This document shows, one piece after another, positions 25,206 to 33,067 of a stretch of DNA of 64,000 nucleotides. A model generated the notes under the pieces. That model had not been told where the DNA came from. It saw only the letters and a list, made by a program, of their open reading frames with translations, and made no database searches. Origin of the DNA: Ectothiorhodospiraceae bacterium WFHF3C12. GTDB taxonomy: Bacteria; Pseudomonadota; Gammaproteobacteria; Nitrococcales; Nitrococcaceae. The position numbers and the translations under genes were made by a program. Within the stretch, counting starts at the first letter, position 1; each line of letters opens with the position of its first letter. The DNA is taken from NCBI GenBank assembly GCA_013519935.1, contig JACDUA010000003.1, positions 1 to 64,000 of the forward strand, given 5' to 3'.

Positions 25206-25729
25206 GCGGGACATACGGCGCCGACGGGCGCAGTAACGTGGTCCTCATCGGCATGCCGGGCGCCGGCAAGAGCACCGTCGGCGTTCTCCTCGCCAAGGCC
25301 CTGGCCCTGGGGTTCGTCGACACGGACCTGCTCATTCAAAGCGCCGAGGGCCGCACCCTCCAGGACATCGTCGACAGCGAGGGCCATTTCGCCCTGCGCC
25401 GCATCGAGGAGCGGGAGCTGCGCCGGCTCAACGTCACACACCAGGTCATCGCCACCGGCGGCAGCGCCGTCTACAGCCCCGCGGCGATGGACGCGTTGCG
25501 CGCGCGGGGTATCGTGACCTACCTGCGGGCCTCCCTGGATACGCTGAACGCCCGGATCACGAACCAGGGCACGCGGGGGATCGCCAAGGGGCCGGAGCAG
25601 AGCTTCGCGGACGTCTATAGCGAACGCACGCCGCTTTATGAGCGCTACGCCGAGGTCATCGTGGACTGCGACGGGCTGGACGCGGAGGCCACCATGGAAG
25701 CGATTCGCGCGGCGCTCCCCGGCGACTGA
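25202..25729 (+). CDS. Shikimate kinase-like P-loop kinase
   Basis: 175 aa. Walker A is IGMPGAGKSTVG. DTDLLIQSAEGRTLQDIVDSEG matches the shikimate-binding DxD region of AroK, followed by RIEERELRRL, the GGSAVYSP loop (AroK GGG), a lid around RGIAKGPEQSFADVYSERTPLYERYA and a final VDCDG strand. The GTG start at 25202 overlaps the stop of the flavoprotein (GTGA). The first ATG, at 25252, would cut into the P-loop. Tight coupling to an oxidoreductase instead of aroB suggests this may be a specialised paralogue phosphorylating another small molecule. That is inference. Confidence 0.75.
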   Translation: MSGTYGADGRSNVVLIGMPGAGKSTVGVLLAKALALGFVDTDLLIQSAEGRTLQDIVDSEGHFALRRIEERELRRLNVTHQVIATGGSAVYSPAAMDALRARGIVTYLRASLDTLNARITNQGTRGIAKGPEQSFADVYSERTPLYERYAEVIVDCDGLDAEATMEAIRAALPGD

Positions 25730-25753
25730 CCCTGCCGCCGGGGCCCGGCCCGG

Positions 25754-26233
25754 TCATCCGCCGCCGGCCTGGATGGGGACGGAGCCGCTGTATTCGAACG
25801 GCAGGCGCAGATCGAACCCGCTCAATCGCACGCTGCCATCCAGGGCATATTCCACCGCATCCGGCGGCGCGGTCCGCCACTTGAGCACCTGCTGAACCGT
25901 ATCCAGGAGGTTCGCGGTCACCGGCACGCGCACCAGTGCCTCCCCGCTGGCCGGAACGCGCGCGCCCGTGTTGCTGACGCCGGCGGCGAAAGGCGCCCCG
26001 TTCAGCGCCACCTGGTAGTCCATGCCACTGATATTGATGGGGAACCCGTTGGGGTTCTGGACGCGCAGGGTGAGCTCGAAGCGCTGCTCCAGCAGCCCGA
26101 GACTCTCGATGCCGATGGCGGCGAGCGTCACCCTGGGGGCCTCCACCTGCGAGCGCAGCGCCGCGCATCCGGCAACCAGCAGGGCCAGGGCCAGGACGGC
26201 CGAGAGATGGCCGAACCGCACTATTCGTCGCAT
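25754..26233 (-). CDS. LEA type 2 family lipoprotein
   Basis: 159 aa. A lipoprotein signal peptide ends in LLVAGC (Cys near 23), so the protein is predicted to be membrane-anchored in the periplasm. The rest is one WHy/LEA14 domain, with LRVQNPNGFPINISGMDYQVALNG (given as VQNPNGFPINISG) and VPASGEALVRVPVTANLLD, the typical beta-sandwich of water-stress-associated proteins. The role in bacteria is not established. The gene is convergent with the shikimate-kinase-like gene (24-bp gap). Upstream lies a 396-bp gap shared with the cold shock gene. Confidence 0.85.
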   Translation of the reverse strand: MRRIVRFGHLSAVLALALLVAGCAALRSQVEAPRVTLAAIGIESLGLLEQRFELTLRVQNPNGFPINISGMDYQVALNGAPFAAGVSNTGARVPASGEALVRVPVTANLLDTVQQVLKWRTAPPDAVEYALDGSVRLSGFDLRLPFEYSGSVPIQAGGG

Positions 26234-26485
26234 GATTTATCCTCCCGTGAACCGGCCACGAAGGGCCGCCGCCCCGCACCCCGCCACTACTTTACAGGGA
26301 AGCCGGCCATATCCCATCGTCGACGGCGTCGGACGGTCAATTCCGGCCCATTCATTGAATTGTCACCGATGACAGGTCGCCAACGGCAGAGAACGGTGCT
26401 ATAAACCGAATTGTCGTGTCGGAATGCGGCCTTGGGCCACCGACCCGACGGGAGAGCGCGGTTCGCTGAGCCGAGTGAAAAGCGC

Positions 26486-26513
26486 TTGCAAACGTGATCC
26501 ATAAGTGTAAGAT
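26486..26513 (+). promoter_or_regulatory. Sigma70-type promoter for the cold shock gene
   Basis: TTGCAA (26486-26491) and TAAGAT (26508-26513) are separated by 16 bp. Transcription from about 26520 would give a 5' leader near 110 nt, the kind of long leader that serves as a thermosensor in cspA mRNAs. Confidence 0.6.
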
Positions 26514-26629
26514 CGGGCCATTGCATTTCCGTAGGTCTTCTCAGCAGTACCCTTCCGGTATGTCCTGTAGGTTACCTTCAAGAACTGCAATACCCGAGTT
26601 AGAAACACAACGTTAGGAGGTAACCCCGG

Positions 26630-26833
26630 ATGGTTACAGGTACCGTGAAGTGGTTTGACGAGGCCAAGGGCTTCGGTTTCATTCAGCCGTCTGACGGCGG
26701 CAAGGACGTTTTCGTCCATTTCTCCGCCATCGAAGGCTCCGGATTCAAGACCCTCGCCGAGGGCCAGTCGGTTAGCTTCGAGATTCAGCAGAGCCCCAAG
26801 GGCCCGCAGGCCTCCAAGGTCGTCGCTGAATAA
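26630..26833 (+). CDS. Cold shock domain protein, CspA family
   Basis: 67 aa, exactly one cold shock domain. It binds single-stranded RNA/DNA and acts as an RNA chaperone. RNP1 is KGFGFIQ and RNP2 is VFVHFSAI, with the aromatic residues intact. The C-terminal [10 protein letters not shown] is typical. A strong AGGAGGT site (about 26615) precedes the ATG. It has its own promoter, a leader of about 110 nt and a textbook terminator, so it is a monocistronic unit. A convergent reading frame in the leader is not a credible gene. Confidence 0.96.
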   Translation: MVTGTVKWFDEAKGFGFIQPSDGGKDVFVHFSAIEGSGFKTLAEGQSVSFEIQQSPKGPQASKVVAE

Positions 26834-26858
26834 GGAACGCTGTCCAACTGCGTTCTGG

Positions 26859-26886
26859 AACCCCGCTTCGGCGGGGTTCTTTGTTT
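26859..26886 (+). terminator. Rho-independent terminator of the cold shock gene
   Basis: AACCCCGC-TTCG-GCGGGGTT (26859-26878) is a perfect stem with a TTCG tetraloop, followed by CTTTGTTT. Confidence 0.9.
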
Positions 26887-27003
26887 CCGGGCAATGCCCC
26901 GACCCCTACACTGTCAGCCCCGGTGCGTTAGAATAAGGTCCGGCATGGACACCGCCACGTTGGCGGCCATTGATAGAACGACCGTTTCCGAGGCCATCCC
27001 GGT

Positions 27004-27714
27004 TTGTATTCCGAAGCTTTCCTCGGCATCGCCGATCCCGTCAGCGCGGCGACCCACTTGCTGGGCGCCCTGATCGCGCTGGTCGCCGGTATCGCCCTGA
27101 TGCTCCGCCGTTACCGCCACTGGGGGCACCGCCTCGCCGCCATGGTCTTCCCGCTGGGCTGCGTCTTCCTGCTTTCCATGAGCGGCGTCTACCACGTCCT
27201 GCCGGAAGACACCGAGGCCCGCGAGGTGCTGCAGGTCCTGGATCATGCCGCGATCTTCGCGCTCATCGCCGCGACCTTCACGCCGATACACGCCATCGTC
27301 TTCCGCGGCGCCTGGCGCTGGGGCATGCTCGGCCTGGTCTGGGGGGTGGCCATCACGGCCGCGAGCCTGAAGTCCGTCTTCTTCGCCGAGACCCCGGAAT
27401 GGCTCGGCCTGAGCCTCTACCTGGGCCTCGGGTGGCTGGGGGCCGTTTCCGGCTCCGTGCTCTGGCGCCGGCTGGGCTTCGAGTTCATCCGGCCGTTGCT
27501 CTGGGGCGCGCTGGCGTACACCATCGGCGCGTTGATGGACTTCCTGAAGTACCCCACTGTCCTGCCGGCGGTGGTGGGCCCCCATGAGCTGTTCCACCTT
27601 GCCGTGCTGGCGGGCATTGCCTGGCACTGGCGATTCATTCTGCGGGTCGCCAGCGGCCACACGGTCGTGCATAAGAACGCCGGTAGCGGCAAAGAGGCTA
27701 CCGCCACGGCGTGA
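27004..27714 (+). CDS. Hemolysin III / PAQR family membrane protein
   Basis: 236 aa with seven hydrophobic segments. The PAQR signatures are all present: PVSAATHLLGALIALV, SGVYHVL (Ser/His), DHAAIFALIAATFTP (Asp) and HELFHLAVLAGIAWHW (HxxxH). These Ser, Asp and His residues form a zinc site in PAQR hydrolases. The bacterial members' substrate is unknown and the hemolysin name is historical. The start is a TTG at 27004 with GAGG 10 nt upstream. A stop lies 30 nt further up with no ATG between. It is convergent with the DUF3108 gene. Confidence 0.88.
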   Translation: MYSEAFLGIADPVSAATHLLGALIALVAGIALMLRRYRHWGHRLAAMVFPLGCVFLLSMSGVYHVLPEDTEAREVLQVLDHAAIFALIAATFTPIHAIVFRGAWRWGMLGLVWGVAITAASLKSVFFAETPEWLGLSLYLGLGWLGAVSGSVLWRRLGFEFIRPLLWGALAYTIGALMDFLKYPTVLPAVVGPHELFHLAVLAGIAWHWRFILRVASGHTVVHKNAGSGKEATATA

Positions 27715-27732
27715 ACGCCTCGCGGAGGCGTG

Positions 27733-28554
27733 TCAGGGCTCGACGGCCTGGCGCCCTTCCACGTCCACCAGGTACATCTCGAAGGCCTCACCCTTGTCCG
27801 TGTAGTCGATGCGCACCGGCAACCATTTCAGCGCCGGCGCCAGGTAGACCGTGAGGGTGTAGTCCGGATTGCCGCCCTCGCGCTCGAGCTTTCGGGCCCG
27901 CCATTCCCGGCCGGCCGCCTCGACCTCCGCCCAGCCGTGATCGCGAATGCCGTAGCGGCGCACGTCCCCGTCCTCGTCCACCAGGGTGTACTGCTCACGC
28001 AGCTGCCCGCTGCCGGCGTCGTGCATCAACGCGAGCGTCAGGCTGGCCGGGTCCAGGGCATCGGCGGGGATTGAACCGCCCGCGTCGCCGTCAAAACGCA
28101 CCTCCTCATCCTTCCAACCGTCGTCCTTCTTCACCGACCGGCGATAGAGCGCCGGCACCGGCCCATCGCACTGCCACTGCCCCCGGCTGAGCTCCTTGAG
28201 CTGGCGGCCCGTGAACACCGAAATGAAGCTGCTGGGCTCGGCCACCGAGGTATAGCGGTAAGCCCCCGTCTCGCTGACATGCAGCCGCAGGAAGTAACGG
28301 CCCACCTCGAAGAAGCGGTATTTCACCCGGTATTCCGCCCGGAATGACTCCGGGGCAGTATCATCCCCGGCCAGTGCCGGCGTGGCAGCCGGAACGAAGG
28401 CGATAAGCGATGCCAGCAACAGGCGTCTCAGGCTTGCCCGGATGCCGCAGCCGGCGGGGTAAAAGCGCCAGGGAGGGGTTTCTCGGTGGGCTGCGATTCG
28501 GTGCAATGCCCTTGCTCCAGGATGTCTGAGATGGATGATGCCCCCGTCCACCAT
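27733..28554 (-). CDS. DUF3108 periplasmic protein
   Basis: 273 aa from the first ATG. The mature part is one DUF3108 domain, a beta-rich fold of envelope proteins: FRAEYRVKYRFFEVGR, YRYTSVAEPSSFIS, the central RRSVKKDDGWKDEEVRFD, and YTLVDEDGDVRRYGIRDHGWAEVE. It ends in LKWLPVRIDYTDKGEAFEMYLVDVE. A signal peptide (RRLLLASLIAFVPAATPALA) follows an unusually long 40-residue basic lead, so the true start may be a non-ATG codon nearer the hydrophobic core. The function of DUF3108 proteins is not defined. The 3' end is 18 bp from the hemolysin III stop. Confidence 0.8.
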   Translation of the reverse strand: MVDGGIIHLRHPGARALHRIAAHRETPPWRFYPAGCGIRASLRRLLLASLIAFVPAATPALAGDDTAPESFRAEYRVKYRFFEVGRYFLRLHVSETGAYRYTSVAEPSSFISVFTGRQLKELSRGQWQCDGPVPALYRRSVKKDDGWKDEEVRFDGDAGGSIPADALDPASLTLALMHDAGSGQLREQYTLVDEDGDVRRYGIRDHGWAEVEAAGREWRARKLEREGGNPDYTLTVYLAPALKWLPVRIDYTDKGEAFEMYLVDVEGRQAVEP

Positions 28555-28786
28555 GTAGAGTCCGCATTCACGAACCAGGCCGGGATTGCTCGGTGTCTCC
28601 CCTAGACCATTCGAAGCGGTGGAAATTCAGATTCGACCGGATACCGCCCGCTTCCTCAAGGGCCCGTGTCACGGAATCGCCACGTCCCGGCGCGCAGCCC
28701 CGGGTTATCCTCTGCCAACCGCCGAAGACGTTGAAGCGAACCGATAGCTCGCCGGGCCCCAACCGGCGACCGCCACGGAGCTATCC

Positions 28787-29365
28787 ATGCGGGACTATGT
28801 GACGCTCACCGGCGTCCTCGATCAACTCAACGAGACCATCGACGATGACCGGGTGCCGCTGGGCCAGATCGTCGAGTCGCTGAACCAGCGCGGTTTCGGC
28901 CCGCTCCTGGTGGCGCCGGCCCTGATCGCCATACTGCCCACCGGCGCCATCCCGGGCGTACCGACGTTCTGCGCACTGACCATCCTGCTGGTGGCGCTGC
29001 AATTGCTGGCCGGCAAGCGCTCGCCGTGGCTGCCCGGCTGGTTGCGCCGGCGCCAGATCGACCGCGCCAGCTTCAGGCGTGCCTATGGCGTGGCGCGTCC
29101 GGTCACGTCGCGACTGGACCGGCTGATACGCCCCCGGTTGGTGGGACTGGTCAGCGACCCCGTGGCGAGACTGCTCTCCGTGCTCTGCGTCGGCCTGGCC
29201 GTGCTCATGGTCCCGCTGGAGCTGGTGCCGCTGGCCGCCGCCATGCCCGGCTCCGCTATCGCCTTCCTCGGTCTGGGGCTGAGCGCACGGGACGGCGTGC
29301 TGGTAATCATCGGCCTGGCCGCGGCCGTCGGTGCGGTCGCGGCCAGTGCCTGGATCCTGTTCTGA
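28787..29365 (+). CDS. ExoD-family membrane protein
   Basis: 192 aa. The family start is LNETIDDDRVPLGQIVESLNQRGFGPLLVAPALIAILP, recognised by the RGFGPLLV/PALIAILPTGAIPG stretch. Three or four hydrophobic segments follow, with the RLDRLIRPRL basic loop between them. ExoD was named from Sinorhizobium exopolysaccharide mutants and its molecular action is unclear. It stands alone between divergent and convergent neighbours. The ATG at 28787 fits the family. Confidence 0.88.
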   Translation: MRDYVTLTGVLDQLNETIDDDRVPLGQIVESLNQRGFGPLLVAPALIAILPTGAIPGVPTFCALTILLVALQLLAGKRSPWLPGWLRRRQIDRASFRRAYGVARPVTSRLDRLIRPRLVGLVSDPVARLLSVLCVGLAVLMVPLELVPLAAAMPGSAIAFLGLGLSARDGVLVIIGLAAAVGAVAASAWILF

Positions 29366-29375
29366 GCGAGTGCCC

Positions 29376-30035
29376 TCAGCCGCCGGATTTCATCTGCTTG
29401 AGGAATGCCTCCAGGCCCGCCTTGTAGTCGGCCATGACCTGTTGCATGGAGGCGCGCTCGCGCACCTTGCCGACGAAGGGCTTGATCTGGGGCACTTCGG
29501 CCCAGGGATCCTCGCCGTAGATGGTGCGGTGGGCATCCCGAATCAGCGGCAGGTGTATGGCCCCGACGAGGTCGGCATAGGTGAACTCAGCGCCGGCGAG
29601 GTACGGATCGAATCGCGCCACCCGCGTGAACGCCCCCATGCCCTTGGCCAGCAGCGGCTTGACTTCCTGCTTGGTCTCGTCGCTGACACGCCCGCCGAAG
29701 AACGCCTCGGCATAGAGCCGCCGCGCGGGCAGTTCCAGGTAGAGCTCGATGACACGCATGATCTCCCGGACCTTGGCCCGCTGGAAGGGGTCCGCAGGGT
29801 AGAGCGCGGGCTGCGGGTGGGCGTCCTCGAGATAGTCCAGCGCCACCTGGGACTCGCTGATGGCGCCCTGCTCCACCTCCATGCACGGCACCTTGCCCAT
29901 GGGGCTCTTCGAACGGTAATCGTCGTCGGAGGAGCCGCGGGTGAACACCTCCTCGAACTCCAGACCCTTCTCGAGCAGGGCGGCCTTGACGACGTTGTAA
30001 TAGTTGCTCACGGAAAACCCGTACAGTTTGATCAC
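29376..30035 (-). CDS. Glutathione S-transferase family protein
   Basis: 219 aa. The thioredoxin-like N-domain opens MIKLYGFSVSNYYNVVKAALLEKG. The glutathione-site loop GKVPCMEVEQGAISESQVALDYLE carries the usual cis-Pro and ES pair. An all-helical C-domain (about 90-215) ends in a Lys-rich tail. The catalytic residue is uncertain; SxSN replaces the common S/Y-P pattern. It is cytosolic, and the substrate cannot be predicted. The gene ends 10 bp from the ExoD stop (convergent) and stands apart from the LysR gene by 88 bp. Confidence 0.85.
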   Translation of the reverse strand: MIKLYGFSVSNYYNVVKAALLEKGLEFEEVFTRGSSDDDYRSKSPMGKVPCMEVEQGAISESQVALDYLEDAHPQPALYPADPFQRAKVREIMRVIELYLELPARRLYAEAFFGGRVSDETKQEVKPLLAKGMGAFTRVARFDPYLAGAEFTYADLVGAIHLPLIRDAHRTIYGEDPWAEVPQIKPFVGKVRERASMQQVMADYKAGLEAFLKQMKSGG

Positions 30036-30123
30036 GATCGCGCTCCTCCGTCCGAATCGGTAGCTATTTGAAACCGGTCGATCGTACCATCCCTTCCTTG
30101 ACCGCGGGGAGCCAATGCACGCT

Positions 30124-31035
30124 TCAAACCTCGCCCAGCGTTCGCGTCAGGAAATCGATGAACACGCCGATCTTCGCCGACAGCCGCCGGTTCTCCGGGT
30201 AAAGGGCGAAAATGCTCGGCCCCAGGGTCAGGTAATCCTCCAGCAAGGGCACCAGGGTCCCGTCCTCGATGGCCCGGCGGGCGATGAAGTCCAGCGTCTG
30301 GATCACCCCGCCGCCCGATACCGCCGCCTCGACCTGCGCCTCCACGGTATTGACCGTGAGGTTCCCGCGCACGGCAATGGACTGCGGCCGGCCGTCGTGC
30401 TCGAAAACCCAGTCGAGCAGCGCGCCGGTGCTCGGCAGCAGAAAACCGACGCAGTTGTGCCCGCGCAGGGCCTCCGGCCGCTCCGGTACGCCGCGCTCGC
30501 GCAGATACGCTGGTGACGCCGCCGTCACCATGCGGGTGCGGCGTATGCGCCGCGCAACGAGCCGGGCTTCGGAACGCCGGCCAATGCGCACGGCCACGTC
30601 GTAGCCTTCCTCCGCCAGATCCACCGCCCGGTCGGTCAGATTCGCGTCCACCGTGAGCTCCGGGTTCTGCTCCAGGAAGCCGGGCATCAACGGCATGACC
30701 TCCAGCCGGCCGAAGGCCAGCGGCAGGCTGACGCGCAGGTGGCCGCGGGGCTCGGCCTGGGCCGTGGACACCGACTCACGGGCCTCTTCGATGTCACTGA
30801 CGATCTGACGGCAGCGCTCGTAGAACGCCGCGCCTTCCGGCGTCAGCGTCACGCTGCGCGAGGTCCGATGCAGCAGCGCCACGCCCAGGTCGCCTTCGAG
30901 CTTGGCGATGGCCTTGCTGACGGCCGAAGGCGTCAAACCCAGGCGCTTGGCGGCGCCGGTGAAGCTGCGGGCCTCGGCGACGCGCACGAACGGCACGATG
31001 CCGGCGAAGTGATCGCCGCCGCGTTCCTTGGCCAT
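30124..31035 (-). CDS. LysR-family transcriptional regulator
   Basis: 303 aa from the ATG at 31035. The N-terminal winged helix shows FVRVAEARSFTGAAKRLGLTPSAVSKAIAKLE, cited here by SFTGAAKRLGLTPSAVSKAI. A linker helix and a periplasmic-binding-protein-like effector domain follow, with LRVSLPLAFGRLEVMPLMPGFL and DLAEEGYDVAVRIG. It belongs to the CrgA/DmlR-like branch (VRIG...LVARRI). A TTG at 31053 could add six residues by overlapping the thioesterase stop. It follows the thioesterase on the same strand, and the SDR/isomerase set is divergent, so it may control that set. Confidence 0.9.
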   Translation of the reverse strand: MAKERGGDHFAGIVPFVRVAEARSFTGAAKRLGLTPSAVSKAIAKLEGDLGVALLHRTSRSVTLTPEGAAFYERCRQIVSDIEEARESVSTAQAEPRGHLRVSLPLAFGRLEVMPLMPGFLEQNPELTVDANLTDRAVDLAEEGYDVAVRIGRRSEARLVARRIRRTRMVTAASPAYLRERGVPERPEALRGHNCVGFLLPSTGALLDWVFEHDGRPQSIAVRGNLTVNTVEAQVEAAVSGGGVIQTLDFIARRAIEDGTLVPLLEDYLTLGPSIFALYPENRRLSAKIGVFIDFLTRTLGEV

Positions 31036-31042
31036 GGCCGGC

Positions 31043-31480
31043 TCAGTCCGCAACCAGCACGCTTTCCAGGGCCTGGCGCATGGTCGCGGGAATGGGCGTC
31101 GGCCGCTGGGTGTCGCGATCCACGAATACGTGGGTGAAGGTACCCACGGCGCAGGCGGCGTCCTCTCCTTCCTTGAAGATGCCGATACCGTACTCCACGG
31201 AGCTGTTGCCCAGCCGATTCACCCGAAACCCGCCCTCGATGCGGTCCGGATAGGCGATGGCGCTTTTGTAACTGCACTGGGAATTGACCACGAAGCCGAT
31301 GATGTCGCCGTCATGGATGTCCAGCCCGCCCTGGGTAATCAGGAAGTGGTTGGCGATGGTGTCGAAATAGGAGTAATAGACGACGTTGTTCACGTGCCCG
31401 TAGATGTCGTTATCCATCCACCGGGTCGTGATGGGCAGGAAATAGTGATAGCCGGAGCGGTCGAGCGACGTCTCGTCCAC
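31043..31480 (-). CDS. Acyl-CoA thioesterase, hotdog fold (YbgC/4HBT-like)
   Basis: 145 aa from a GTG at 31480 preceded by AGGGGGA. The fold is shown by RWMDNDIYGHVNNVVYYSYFDT, a 4HBT signature of D-x-D-x-x-G-H-V-N-N in which the first Asp is the catalytic position. A strand IGFVVNSQCSYKSAIAYPDRIEG and a VGTFTHVFVDRDTQRP tail follow. It hydrolyses acyl-CoA thioesters; chain preference is unknown. An in-frame ATG at 31555 would add 25 Cys/His-rich residues with no family look. It is followed at once by the LysR gene. Confidence 0.88.
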   Translation of the reverse strand: MDETSLDRSGYHYFLPITTRWMDNDIYGHVNNVVYYSYFDTIANHFLITQGGLDIHDGDIIGFVVNSQCSYKSAIAYPDRIEGGFRVNRLGNSSVEYGIGIFKEGEDAACAVGTFTHVFVDRDTQRPTPIPATMRQALESVLVAD

Positions 31481-31671
31481 GCTGCATTCCCCCTGGTGTC
31501 GGTGTGTTTTGCGGACGGCAGAATGATCCTCCGGGCAACAGCACCCGGGGTTCATCCCGCCGCAGATGCCCGCGCGATCAACTGTTGAATCTGATTCACA
31601 TTGCGCTTTCTTTCCGCGGCAATTATAAAGCTTCGATCATCGCTGACAACGCGCTGGAGCCGCCCGAACCC

Positions 31672-32406
31672 ATGACTCCGGACGAACCCCGCACGGCCCT
31701 CGTTATCGGCGCCGGCGACGCCACCGGCTCGGCCATTGCCCGGCGCTTCGCCCGGGCCGGCTATACGGTATGCGCCGTGCGCCGCAACGGCGACAAGCTG
31801 GCGCCGCTGGTGGAGCGCATCGAAGCCGAGGGCGGCCGGGTGCACGCCTTCGGCGTGGACGCCCGCCGCGAAGAGCAGGTGGTGGATCTGGTGGAACGCA
31901 TCGAACGGGACATCGCACCGCTGGACGTCGCCGTCTTCAACATCGGCGCCAATGTGCGCTTTCCCATCGCCGAGACCACGGCCCGCGTCTACTACAAGGT
32001 CTGGGAAATGGCCTGCTTCGGCGGCTTTCTGATGGGCCGGGAGGCCGCCCGGGTCATGACCCCGCGTGGCCGGGGCTCGATCTTCTTCACCGGCGCAACG
32101 GCCAGCGTGCGCGGCGGCAGCGGCTTCGCCGCCTTCGCGGGCGCCAAGCATGCCCTGCGGGCTCTGGCCCAGAGCATGGCCCGGGAACTGGGCCCCGAGG
32201 GCATTCACGTGGCCCACCTGGTGATCGACGGGGCGATCGACACCGCCTTCATCCGCGACAACTTCCCGGAGCGCTACGCCCTGAAGGCGGAGGATGGCAT
32301 TCTCGACCCGGAGCACATCGCCGAGGCCTACTGGCAGCTCCACTGCCAGCCGCGGGATGCCTGGACCCACGAAATGGACCTACGGCCCTGGATGGAGGGT
32401 TGGTGA
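31672..32406 (+). CDS. SDR-family protein with the catalytic Tyr replaced
   Basis: 244 aa from the ATG at 31672. Rossmann start is ALVIGAGDATGSAIARRFARAG (GxxxATG variant), followed by DVAVFNIGANVRF in place of NNAG. The active-site segment GSIFFTGATASVRGGSGFAAFAGAKHALR keeps a Lys, but the YxxxK Tyr is Phe (FAGAK). The family therefore probably differs in chemistry from ordinary dehydrogenases. It is the first of a run SDR-isomerase-nitronate monooxygenase-thioesterase on this strand, 1 nt before the isomerase ATG, and is divergent from the thioesterase/LysR pair. Confidence 0.85.
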   Translation: MTPDEPRTALVIGAGDATGSAIARRFARAGYTVCAVRRNGDKLAPLVERIEAEGGRVHAFGVDARREEQVVDLVERIERDIAPLDVAVFNIGANVRFPIAETTARVYYKVWEMACFGGFLMGREAARVMTPRGRGSIFFTGATASVRGGSGFAAFAGAKHALRALAQSMARELGPEGIHVAHLVIDGAIDTAFIRDNFPERYALKAEDGILDPEHIAEAYWQLHCQPRDAWTHEMDLRPWMEGW

Positions 32407-32407
32407 C

Positions 32408-33007
32408 ATGAGCAAGCAGGTGGAATTCTTTTTCGATTTCGGCAGCCCCAACGCCTACCTCGCCTACACGCAGCTCCCCGCGCTGGCGCAGCGCCAGGGG
32501 GCGGAAATCGCCTGGCGGCCGATGCTGCTCGGTGGCGTGTTCCAGGCAACCGGCAACCGCAGCCCCGCGGAGATTCCGGCCAAGAGCCGCTGGAGCCAGC
32601 AGGACATCCAGCGCTGGGTGCGGCGCTACGGGATCGAATTCCGTCACAATCCCTATTTCCCGGTGAACACCCTGGCGCTGATGCGCGGCGCGGTGGGTCT
32701 GCAGTTGAACGGCGACGCGGATGCCTTCCTGCGCTACGTGGACGCCATGTTCCGGGCCATGTGGGTCGATGAGCGCAACCTCGCCGAGCCGGCGGAGATC
32801 GGGCGGGTCCTGTCCGATGCCGGTTTCGACCCCGAGGCCTTCCAGCGGATGATCGCCGACCAGGCCGTCAAGGACGAGCTGAAACAGTGCACCGAGAGCG
32901 CCGTGGAGCGCGGGGTTTTCGGCGCCCCAAGTTTCATCGTCGGCGACACGCTCTTCTTCGGCCAGGACCGGCTGCATTTCGTCGAAGAGGCCCTGGCCGA
33001 GGCCTGA
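32408..33007 (+). CDS. 2-hydroxychromene-2-carboxylate isomerase / DsbA-like (kappa GST) family protein
   Basis: 199 aa, thioredoxin fold with helical insertion. It opens VEFFFDFGSPNAYLAYTQLP, where the Ser of FGSPNAY binds glutathione in HCCA isomerases. RWRPMLLGGVF-like text (AWRPMLLGGVFQATG), FPVNTLALMRGA and the C-terminal GVFGAPSFIVGDTLFFGQDRL complete the signature. The family isomerises a naphthalene-pathway intermediate, but many members act on other ring or acyl compounds. The start is 1 nt after the SDR stop, so the two are translated from one mRNA. Confidence 0.88.
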   Translation: MSKQVEFFFDFGSPNAYLAYTQLPALAQRQGAEIAWRPMLLGGVFQATGNRSPAEIPAKSRWSQQDIQRWVRRYGIEFRHNPYFPVNTLALMRGAVGLQLNGDADAFLRYVDAMFRAMWVDERNLAEPAEIGRVLSDAGFDPEAFQRMIADQAVKDELKQCTESAVERGVFGAPSFIVGDTLFFGQDRLHFVEEALAEA

Positions 33008-33067
33008 ATCAACCCTGCGAACTCAAATATCCGGCCGGCCCGCCCGGCCCCCTGACTGGAGGTAGTG

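Noticed and set aside
26399-26719. 106-aa minus-strand frame over the cold shock leader and start
   Set aside because: It is antisense to a clear promoter, leader and cold shock gene.
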